A DNA stretch of 64,000 nt from Bosea beijingensis. Lineage in GTDB: Bacteria; Pseudomonadota; Alphaproteobacteria; Rhizobiales; Beijerinckiaceae. Both the position numbers and the translations under genes were made by a program. The DNA is taken from positions 372,001 through 436,000 of the forward strand of contig NZ_CP132359.1 of assembly GCF_030758975.1 (NCBI RefSeq). Reading direction: 5' to 3'. Shown piece after piece: positions 45,947 to 53,154 of the stretch (position 1 is the first letter of the stretch; each line of letters begins with the position of its first letter). Below the pieces are notes generated by a model, which was given only the letters and a program-made list of their open reading frames with translations, did not search any database and was not told the origin of the DNA.

Positions 45947-47772
45947 GCCGCCTCCCCGTCACGGATTGCGGCGAGCACCGGCGGCAGGTCGAAATCCTCG
46001 GGAATGCCGCAGAGCCCGCGCCGCGCCAGCCAGGCACCGCAAGCGGGCGCCGCCGTCAGCATGGCGAAGGGGATCGCCAGCACGTAGCCCGCGGTCAACG
46101 GCAGCGACCAGAAAAGCACCGCTGGCGCCACCAGACTCAGCGTGACGAACAAATAGGCCCCGAACAGCAGATGCGGCCACAGTCCCATGAAAGCCGTCGC
46201 GAAGGACAGTGCGTGGGCATCGCGTGCCTGCCCGTTCCAGCCGATCCTGGCCCGTCCGAAGGCGAGCCCGATCATGAACAGCGTGGTGCGGAAACTCGAA
46301 ACGGCACCTTGCAGGAAGGAGAACACCAGCTCGACCGCCGCCGAGACGAGGAACCGCGCCTTGCCGCCGTAACGTTCGACGCCACCGCGCGTCAGCAGGA
46401 TGTCGGCGAAACCGGCAAGCTTGGGCGAGAGATACATCGCCAGAAACAGCAGATAGAGCCCACCTGCGAGCACGGCCGGATAATCGGCGATCGCCCGATC
46501 CTCGACGACCTTCAGCGGCAGGAGCGCGATCATCAGTGTCCAGGCCGGCAGGCCGAGGAACATCAGGATCGCCCAGACAAGCTGGAAACGGCTCATCGGC
46601 TTGAGGCCGGGAATGTCGATCAGCTTGAGATATTGCAGGTTGCCGAGGCACCAGCGCAGGTCGCGCTTGGCGAATTCCAGCATGGTCGGCGGGTTCTCCT
46701 CCCAGCTCCCGCCTTCGACCGGCAGCACGCGCACCTCGTAGCCGGCGCGGCGCATCAAGGTCGCCTCAACCTGGTCATGGCTCATCACGGCTCCGCCCAG
46801 AGGCGGCCCGCCCGGCAGCACCGGCAGATGACAGTGCTCGCGGAACGGCGCGATCCGCACGAGCGCGTTATGTCCCCAGAACGGCCCGCAATCGCCGCCC
46901 CACCAGGCCGAGCCCATGGTGTAGGGCCGCATGCCGTGGCGCATGCCGAACTGGAAGATGCGGGCGAAGGCCGAACGGCTGGGCATGCCGACCACCAGAC
47001 TTTGCAGGATTCCGAGCTTCGGATGCGCCTGCATCATTCGGGCCATCCCGAGGATCGTCTCGCCCGCCATGACGCTGTCGGCATCGAGAGGCAGCATCAG
47101 TTCGTAGCGCTCGCCCCAGCGCTCGCAGAAATCGCGGAGATTGCCGGCCTTGAACCCGGCATTGTCGCTGCGGCGGCGATAGGTCAATCGCGCCGGATCG
47201 CCGAGTTCACGCGTCCAGGCCGCGGCCAGCTTCTCCTCGGCTTCGGCAACCGCCGGATCGCTGGTATCCGACAGCACGAAATAGTCGAACCAGGCGCCCT
47301 CGCCGGTCGCATCGAGGCTGTCCTTGACGACCTTGAGCCGCCGGAAGGCGCGGGCCGGATCCTCGTTGCGCAAGGTCATCAGGACGGCGGTGCGGAGGGT
47401 CAACGGTGTCGCCTCCTCGCTGGCCACGGCAAAGGGCGCGACCCCGGCAAGCCCATCAGCCTTGCCATGCAGGAGCCAGAGCCCGATCGCGGCATTCCAG
47501 AAACCGAGCACGGTCCAGGGCGCCCCGAACAGGAAGGCGATGAAGATCGCGATATCCACGACGCTCCAGCCGCCTGCCCCCAGCACGCGGGCGAGTCCGG
47601 CGAGCAGCAGGGCGAGCGTGCCGAGATTCAGAGCGAGGACGAGGAACCGCCGGCGCCGCAGCACCGTTTCCGCCTGCAGCCCGGCCGGGGTCAGACCGTT
47701 CGGCCCGGCCTCTTGCGTCGCCCGCCGGAACGTGGTCGGAGCGGGACGCTGGTTCATGGCGGTCTCTGTCAT
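45943..47772 (-). CDS. opgH: Glucans biosynthesis glucosyltransferase OpgH (MdoH)
   Basis: A 609-residue inner-membrane glucosyltransferase. Two N-terminal helices precede a GT2 catalytic domain with DADSVM and RDLRWCLGNLQ (the RW pair of the QxxRW motif), then several C-terminal helices. It makes the linear or cyclic backbone of osmoregulated periplasmic glucans from UDP-glucose. No opgG is adjacent, which is unusual. The start at 47772 is an ATG; another lies five codons later. The next gene upstream on the opposite strand starts 39 bp away. Confidence 0.92.
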   Translation of the reverse strand: MTETAMNQRPAPTTFRRATQEAGPNGLTPAGLQAETVLRRRRFLVLALNLGTLALLLAGLARVLGAGGWSVVDIAIFIAFLFGAPWTVLGFWNAAIGLWLLHGKADGLAGVAPFAVASEEATPLTLRTAVLMTLRNEDPARAFRRLKVVKDSLDATGEGAWFDYFVLSDTSDPAVAEAEEKLAAAWTRELGDPARLTYRRRSDNAGFKAGNLRDFCERWGERYELMLPLDADSVMAGETILGMARMMQAHPKLGILQSLVVGMPSRSAFARIFQFGMRHGMRPYTMGSAWWGGDCGPFWGHNALVRIAPFREHCHLPVLPGGPPLGGAVMSHDQVEATLMRRAGYEVRVLPVEGGSWEENPPTMLEFAKRDLRWCLGNLQYLKLIDIPGLKPMSRFQLVWAILMFLGLPAWTLMIALLPLKVVEDRAIADYPAVLAGGLYLLFLAMYLSPKLAGFADILLTRGGVERYGGKARFLVSAAVELVFSFLQGAVSSFRTTLFMIGLAFGRARIGWNGQARDAHALSFATAFMGLWPHLLFGAYLFVTLSLVAPAVLFWSLPLTAGYVLAIPFAMLTAAPACGAWLARRGLCGIPEDFDLPPVLAAIRDGEAA

Positions 47773-47811
47773 GGTAGGCAGACAGGCTCGGACGGACGGG
47801 ATCGGACGCGA

Positions 47812-48831
47812 ATGGCGCGGGAGCTAAAGCCTGCAACATCGACTGACGCAAGGACAAAGGCTCTTGCGCTTTGGTATACAGCGCCCCGTGAATGCAACCT
47901 GAATGAGGTCGCCTTGCCGGCTCTTGGGCCGGAGGACTATCTGCTGACGACGCTCTGGAGCGGCGTCAGCCGCGGCACCGAGCGACTGGTCTGCGAGGGC
48001 CGGGTGCCCGTTTCCGAGCACCAGCGCATGCGCGCGCCCTTTCAGGAAGGCAGCTTCCCGTTTCCCGTCAAATACGGCTATTGCACCGTCGGCCGCGTCG
48101 AGGCCGGTCCGCAGGACAGGATCGGCCGCATCGCCTTCTGTCTCCACCCGCATCAGGACCGTTTCGTCGCGCCAAGCGGAAGTCTCGTACTGGTGCCGGA
48201 TGCGGTTCCGCCTCGGCGCGCGATCCTCGCCGCCAACATGGAGACGGCTCTGAACGCCCATTGGGATGCCGGCTCCGGCCCCGCTGACAGGATCGTGATC
48301 GTCGGCGGCGGCGTTATCGGGCTGCTCGTCGCCTGGCTTGCGGCTCGCTTGCCGGGAGCAGAGGTCACCCTCGTCGATGTCGAGCCAAGCCGGGCCAAGC
48401 TCGCCGCCGAGCTGGGCTTCGGCTTTGCTTTGCCCGATGCAGCGCCCAACGACGCCGACATCGTCTTCCACACCAGCGCTACCGCAGCCGGCCTCGCCAC
48501 CGCCATCGCGGCAGCCGGCACCGAGGCGCGCATCGTCGAGCTGAGCTGGTACGGCGAAGGCGCCGTTCCCGCCGCGCTCGGTGGCGCCTTCCATGCCCGC
48601 CGGCTGCAGCTCGTCTCGTCGCAGGTCGGCCTGGTCTCGGCCTCACGCCGCGCGCGCTGGAATTTTGCCCGCCGGGCCGAAGCCGCCATGGCCCTGCTCG
48701 CCGACGACCGGCTCGATGCGCTGATCACTGACGAGATCGCCTTTCGCGACCTGCCGCAGCGCCTGCCCGGCCTGCTCGCGCCGGGCGCCGCTGGCCTGAC
48801 CGCCGCGATTTGCTATGAAACGCGGCCCTGA
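47812..48831 (+). CDS. MDR-family dehydrogenase without canonical zinc ligands
   Basis: A 339-residue medium-chain dehydrogenase/reductase. The N-terminal domain contains LWSGVSRGTERLVCEG and KYGYCTVGRV. The Cys/His-Glu residues that hold catalytic zinc in alcohol dehydrogenases are absent there. The Rossmann domain has VIVGGGVIGLLVAWLA and a likely NAD-binding acidic residue (LVDVEPS). Its shape resembles the BchC-type branch. It is first in a coupled run with a PTPS-like protein, a glycosyltransferase and a methyltransferase. The start ATG 47812 is only 39 bp from opgH and lacks a strong ribosome site. Confidence 0.82.
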   Translation: MARELKPATSTDARTKALALWYTAPRECNLNEVALPALGPEDYLLTTLWSGVSRGTERLVCEGRVPVSEHQRMRAPFQEGSFPFPVKYGYCTVGRVEAGPQDRIGRIAFCLHPHQDRFVAPSGSLVLVPDAVPPRRAILAANMETALNAHWDAGSGPADRIVIVGGGVIGLLVAWLAARLPGAEVTLVDVEPSRAKLAAELGFGFALPDAAPNDADIVFHTSATAAGLATAIAAAGTEARIVELSWYGEGAVPAALGGAFHARRLQLVSSQVGLVSASRRARWNFARRAEAAMALLADDRLDALITDEIAFRDLPQRLPGLLAPGAAGLTAAICYETRP

Positions 48832-48866
48832 CCGGGCCGAGCCTGAAACCCATCCCGGGAGATCGC

Positions 48867-49268
48867 ATGTTTTCCGTCGAAGTCCGCGACCGCATCATGA
48901 TCGGCCATTCCCTGCCCGATCCCTTTTTCGGTCCGGCGCAGAACATGCACGGCGCCACCTTCGTGGTCGATGTCGCCTTCTTTCGGGAGGCGCTGAACCG
49001 GCAGAACGTCGTGGTCGACATTGGCGCGGCACTCGACACCCTCGCCGAGACGCTGAAGCCCCTGAAGTATCAGAACCTCGACGCCCTCACGCAATTCGCG
49101 GGTGTGCTGACCACCACCGAATTCCTCTGCAAGCACATTTTCGACGCCATGGCGGCAGCGGCGAAATCCGGCGCGCTCGGCGCCGATGGCGCAGGGCTGA
49201 GCAAGATCCGCGTCACCCTGCACGAGACCGACCTCGCCCGCGCGAGCTACGAGGGCGCGCTGGCGTGA
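48867..49268 (+). CDS. PTPS/QueD-fold protein with altered active site
   Basis: A 133-residue T-fold protein of the 6-pyruvoyl-tetrahydropterin synthase family. The catalytic CxxxHGH motif reads AQNMHGA: the Cys is Ala24, the third zinc His is Ala30, and only His14 and His28 remain. The Asp-His motif of the active site reads LKYQNLD. The pterin-anchoring Glu120 (LHETDLARASYEG) and Glu85 (LTTTEFL) are kept. It therefore probably binds a pterin but is not an ordinary synthase; assembly with another subunit or a new reaction is possible. It overlaps the next gene by 4 bp (GTGA). Confidence 0.85.
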   Translation: MFSVEVRDRIMIGHSLPDPFFGPAQNMHGATFVVDVAFFREALNRQNVVVDIGAALDTLAETLKPLKYQNLDALTQFAGVLTTTEFLCKHIFDAMAAAAKSGALGADGAGLSKIRVTLHETDLARASYEGALA

Positions 49269-50329
49269 GCGACATCGTCTTCGCCATCCCCGGCGATATC
49301 GATGCGCCGACCGGCGGCTATGGCTACGACCGGCGCCTCCTGCGCGAATGGCGGGAAGCCGGCATCGAAGCCCGTCATCTCGCCCTGCCCGGCTCCTTCC
49401 CCTTTCCGACGGTCAAGGATCTCGCGGCGGCAGAACAGCTCCTCGTCACGACCGCGCCCGACGACATCCTGCTCGTCGATGGCCTGGCCTTCGGCGCCTT
49501 CCCGGAGGCGCTCGCGGCACGCTTTGCGGATCGACTGGTCGCGCTGGTCCACCATCCACTGGCACTGGAGACGGGGCACAGCCCGAAGGCCGCCGAGACG
49601 TTGCGGCTGAGCGAAACGCTTGCTCTGCGCCATGCCCGCGCCATCGTCGTCACCAGCCCGGCGACGAAGCTGACGCTGGAAGCGGAATTCCAAGTCCCCG
49701 CCGACAAGATCGCCGTCGCGATCCCCGGCACCGACCCGGCGCCGCGTGCTCAGGGCTCCGGACGCAGCGAGGCGCTGTACATGCTCGCCGTCGGCTCGCT
49801 CATTCCCCGCAAGGGCTACGGCATCCTCGTCGAAGCGCTGGCGGAAATCGCGGATCGTCCGTGGACGCTGACCATCGCCGGCTCTCCCGATCATGCTCCG
49901 GCGACGGCAGCGGAATTGCGCGATGGCATCGCCCGCGCCGGACTTGCCGATCGCATCGCGCTGACGGGCGGCGTAGGAGCGGAGCAACTCGCTCTACTCT
50001 ATGACGAAGCCGATCTGTTCGTGATGTCGTCGCTCTATGAAGGCTACGGCATGGTGCTGACCGAAGCGCTGGCGCGCGGTCTGCCGATCGTCACGACGCT
50101 GAGTGGTGCCGGCGCCGACGCCCTGCCCGATGCCGCCGCCCTCAAGGTACCGCCCCGCGACACAGCGGCACTTGCCAAGGCGCTCGCGAGACTGATTGAT
50201 GCGCCGGCAGAGCGTCGGCAGCGCGCCGATGCCGCATGGGCCGCAGCCGGCGATCTGCCGCGCTGGAGCGAGACCGCGCGCATCGTCGCGGAGACGTGCC
50301 TGCGCGACGGCGGCCGAAAGGTGGGGTAA
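49265..50329 (+). CDS. GT4-family glycosyltransferase
   Basis: A 354-residue GT-B enzyme. The start is GTG 49265, overlapping the PTPS-like stop. The N-terminal acceptor half has IPGDIDAPTGGYGYDRRLL. The C-terminal donor half has LYEGYGMVLTEALARGLPIV, the E(x7)E-type donor motif of GT4, and VGSLIPRKGYGILVEAL. It should transfer a sugar from a nucleotide-sugar to a small acceptor; the context suggests a pterin-like acceptor. Its TAA overlaps the next ATG (TAATG). Confidence 0.9.
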   Translation: MSDIVFAIPGDIDAPTGGYGYDRRLLREWREAGIEARHLALPGSFPFPTVKDLAAAEQLLVTTAPDDILLVDGLAFGAFPEALAARFADRLVALVHHPLALETGHSPKAAETLRLSETLALRHARAIVVTSPATKLTLEAEFQVPADKIAVAIPGTDPAPRAQGSGRSEALYMLAVGSLIPRKGYGILVEALAEIADRPWTLTIAGSPDHAPATAAELRDGIARAGLADRIALTGGVGAEQLALLYDEADLFVMSSLYEGYGMVLTEALARGLPIVTTLSGAGADALPDAAALKVPPRDTAALAKALARLIDAPAERRQRADAAWAAAGDLPRWSETARIVAETCLRDGGRKVG

Positions 50330-51168
50330 TGGCTGGTTTCTCTCCGGAATGGCTCGCCTTGCGCGAGCCGGCCGATCATGCGGCACGCAATCCGCAGGTT
50401 CTCGCCGCCGTCGGCGGCTACTTTGCCGACAAGGCCTCGCTCTCGGTGCTCGATCTCGGCTGCGGCGCCGGCTCCAATCTGCGCGGAACCTATGCCGCCC
50501 TGCCCGATCGCCAGCACTGGACACTCGTCGATCACGATGCCGAGCTTCTCGCCTTCGCCCGCGAGCGCCTGATGGAATGGGCCGACGAGGCGCGCGAGCA
50601 GGGCGAGGAACTCGTGCTCGCCAAGGACGGCAAGACGATTACGGTCGACACCCGCAAGGTCGACCTCAACAAGGACCTCGAATGGGTGCTGGGCTGGCAG
50701 CCGGATCTCGTCACTGCTGCCGCGCTGTTCGACTTGGCCTCGAAGCGCTGGATCGAGCGCTTCGTCGCGGCTCTGGCCGCCCAGCACCTGCCGCTCTATG
50801 CCGTATTGACCCATGACGGCCGCGAGACCTGGCTGCCCGAGCACCCGGCCGATACCGGCATCCATGCCGCCTTCACCGACCATCAGCATCGCGACAAGGG
50901 TTTTGGCCCGGCCGCCGGTCCGGGGGCCAGCGAGATCATGGCGGAAGCCTTCCGCAAGTCGGGCTTCGCGATTTCGAGCGGCGACAGCAATTGGCTGCTG
51001 GACGCGAAACGCCGGCCTCTGCAGCAAGCGCTGGCGGAAGGCGTCGCCTCGGCCGTCGGCGAGACCGAGCGCCTCGACCCCAAGACCATCGCGGATTGGC
51101 TCGCAACGCGCCGTGAAGCGCAATCAGCCATGATCGGCCACCAGGACCTCTGGGCCCGTCCGATCTAG
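50329..51168 (+). CDS. Class I SAM-dependent methyltransferase
   Basis: A 279-residue methyltransferase. Motif I is VLDLGCGAGSNLRG, followed by WTLVDHDAELL. It keeps the Rossmann fold, and the C-terminal third is longer than in simple type 11 enzymes. Its ATG shares one base with the glycosyltransferase stop, so it belongs to the same operon. The substrate is unknown. It ends 7 bp before the b561 gene on the other strand. Confidence 0.9.
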   Translation: MAGFSPEWLALREPADHAARNPQVLAAVGGYFADKASLSVLDLGCGAGSNLRGTYAALPDRQHWTLVDHDAELLAFARERLMEWADEAREQGEELVLAKDGKTITVDTRKVDLNKDLEWVLGWQPDLVTAAALFDLASKRWIERFVAALAAQHLPLYAVLTHDGRETWLPEHPADTGIHAAFTDHQHRDKGFGPAAGPGASEIMAEAFRKSGFAISSGDSNWLLDAKRRPLQQALAEGVASAVGETERLDPKTIADWLATRREAQSAMIGHQDLWARPI

Positions 51169-51175
51169 AAAGACT

Positions 51176-51739
51176 CTACCTCACCCACGGCAACATGCGC
51201 CGCATCACGCCGTCCTTGAGGATCAGGTAGTGGTGCAGCGCCGCGCCGATATGCATCAGCGCGAGCGCACCGGTCGCGAGCGCAAGCTTGCCATGGATGG
51301 AAAGCACGCGTTTGGCCGCCTCCTCGTTGGGCTTGGCCAATGCCGGCAGGTCGAACAGGTCGAAGATCGTCAGCGCCGGAAACAGCGACACCCCGATCCA
51401 GCCGAGCAGCGGCACGACGATGAGCAAGCCGTAAAGCAACCAGTGCATCAGATGTGACGCGACCCTCTGCCACCAGGCCAGGCTCGGCTCGTCCGGTGGC
51501 GCTCCGTGCAGCAAACGATAGGCCAGCCGGCCCGCCATCAACCACAGCAGCAGGAAGCCGACGAGCTTGTGCGCGCTGTAGAGCCCGTTGGTCAGCCCGT
51601 CCCAGATATTCAGGACATTGCCGCGATAGCTCATGGTGAGCCCGACCGGGATCATCACGAGGACCGCGGCGACTGTGATCCAGTGCAGCGCCCGGGCGGC
51701 CGGGCTGTAGACGCGGGTTGCCGGCATTTCGTCTTGCAT
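51176..51739 (-). CDS. Cytochrome b561 family protein
   Basis: A 187-residue membrane protein with four helices. Likely heme ligands are His19 (ARALHWITV), His57 (SAHKLVGF), and His near 149 and 163 (SIHGKLALAT, MHIGAAL). It resembles the YodB/CybB type, which transfers electrons across the membrane, for example from quinol. It sits between the modification operon and ribA but reads the other way. Confidence 0.88.
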   Translation of the reverse strand: MQDEMPATRVYSPAARALHWITVAAVLVMIPVGLTMSYRGNVLNIWDGLTNGLYSAHKLVGFLLLWLMAGRLAYRLLHGAPPDEPSLAWWQRVASHLMHWLLYGLLIVVPLLGWIGVSLFPALTIFDLFDLPALAKPNEEAAKRVLSIHGKLALATGALALMHIGAALHHYLILKDGVMRRMLPWVR

Positions 51740-51995
51740 CGGAAAGCCTCCTGACCTGCTGCCGGAACGATATTCATCTCACGTTCAAGCGCATGCGCCC
51801 ATAGGACTGCGACATGCTCCGGAAGTTCCCGTTTTCGCTTGCTGACGCGCGCCATCTGACGGGGTTTTGATCATGGAACCGGCGCCCCGCCCGCCACGTT
51901 GCTGGCAGAGCGCACTGCAAGGTCCTATATCGATACCCGATGGTGCCCTGGACGCTCCCTCGGCCGCTTCCCGGCCCAATCTGACGGACTTTTCG

Positions 51996-53123
51996 ATGCC
52001 TGAGTCGCGTACGCTCTTCGGCCCATCCCTCCAGACGGATCTCGTGAAGGTCGAGCGGGCGATCGCCGAGTTTCGCGCCGGCCGCCCCGTCCTGCTCCGC
52101 GACGGCGGGCGGTTGGCGCTGGCCCTTTCCGCCGAGCTCGCCGACGCCGAACTCGTCCGCCGGTTCGATCGTCTGGCGCAGGGCCGCGGCCATCTCGTGC
52201 TGAGCGCCGCACGCTTGCGCCGTCTCGGCGCCAAGGGGCGCCTGGAGACCGGCATATTCGCGCTCCCGACCATTGATAGCGGCCGCATCGAGACGCTCGC
52301 GCTCAAGATTGACGGCCGCATGGATGCGCCCGTCGCCCCGGCTTCAGCTCTCGACGAGGCCGCGCTTGAACTCGCCCGCCTCTCGCTCGTGCTGCCGGCC
52401 GTGATCCTTGTGCCGGTCAGTGCCGAGGTGGTGGCCGGCGAGCCGCTCGTCGAGGTCGAAATCGCTGCCGTCGACAGCTACCGCGCCGAGCAGGCGGCGA
52501 CGCTCAAGATCGTCGGCCGCGCCCCGGTGCCGCTCGAAGGCGCGCCGGACACCGAGTTCGTCGTCTTCCGCGGCGGCGAGGGCCTGCGCGATCAGGTCGC
52601 GATCATCGTCGGCAAGCCCGATCTCGCCGCTGCCATGCCGGTTCGCCTGCATTCGGCCTGCCTGACCGGCGATCTCTTCGGCTCGCTGAAATGCGATTGC
52701 GGCGACCAGCTCCGCGAGACGGTGCAGTGGATGTCCGAGAACGAGGGCGGCATCCTGCTCTATCTGGACCAGGAAGGCCGTGGCAACGGCATCTCCAACA
52801 AGATGCGCGCCTACAAGCTGCAGAGCCAGGGCTGGGACACCTATGACGCCGACGAGGTCCTCGGCTTCGATCTCGACCAGCGCCATTTCGATTTCGCCGC
52901 GACGATGCTGAAGCAGCTCGGCGTCTCGCGGGTGGTGGCGCTGACCAACAATCCGCAGAAGATCGGCGCGATCGAGGCCGCCGGGCTGGAAGTGGCCGCA
53001 ACCCAGCGCGTGCTCGGCCGTCCGAACGCCCATAACGTCCGCTATCTCGCCTCGAAGCGCGACCGTGCCGGCCATTTTATCGACATGGACGCGCTGATGG
53101 CGCGCGCCGCCCCGACGGATTGA
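51996..53123 (+). CDS. ribA: GTP cyclohydrolase II with degenerate RibB-like domain
   Basis: A 375-residue two-domain protein. The C-terminal half is a complete GTP cyclohydrolase II: zinc ligands Cys222, Cys233 and Cys235 (HSACLTGDLFGSLKCDCGDQ), EGRGNGI and the TNNPQKI end motif. The first step of riboflavin synthesis from GTP is its usual job. The N-terminal 185 residues follow the RibB fold (FRAGRPVLLRD, GRGHLVL) but lack the acidic DDEDRENEGD-type catalytic motif, so dihydroxybutanone-phosphate synthase activity is not expected. The start ATG 51996 is 257 bp from the b561 start. Its product or intermediate could also feed the neighbouring pterin-like operon. Confidence 0.92.
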   Translation: MPESRTLFGPSLQTDLVKVERAIAEFRAGRPVLLRDGGRLALALSAELADAELVRRFDRLAQGRGHLVLSAARLRRLGAKGRLETGIFALPTIDSGRIETLALKIDGRMDAPVAPASALDEAALELARLSLVLPAVILVPVSAEVVAGEPLVEVEIAAVDSYRAEQAATLKIVGRAPVPLEGAPDTEFVVFRGGEGLRDQVAIIVGKPDLAAAMPVRLHSACLTGDLFGSLKCDCGDQLRETVQWMSENEGGILLYLDQEGRGNGISNKMRAYKLQSQGWDTYDADEVLGFDLDQRHFDFAATMLKQLGVSRVVALTNNPQKIGAIEAAGLEVAATQRVLGRPNAHNVRYLASKRDRAGHFIDMDALMARAAPTD

Positions 53124-53154
53124 CCCCGGTCCCGTTTGCGATCAGGCCAGGCTG

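Noticed and set aside
46171..47811. Long plus-strand open frame antisense to opgH, in frame with the dehydrogenase gene
   Set aside because: Its residue composition (many Arg, Gln, His) is typical of antisense frames in GC-rich DNA; opgH explains the region.
48867..49268. Calling this gene queD and tying it to queC at 3400
   Set aside because: The catalytic Cys and one zinc His are missing and it is 44 kb away in a different operon.
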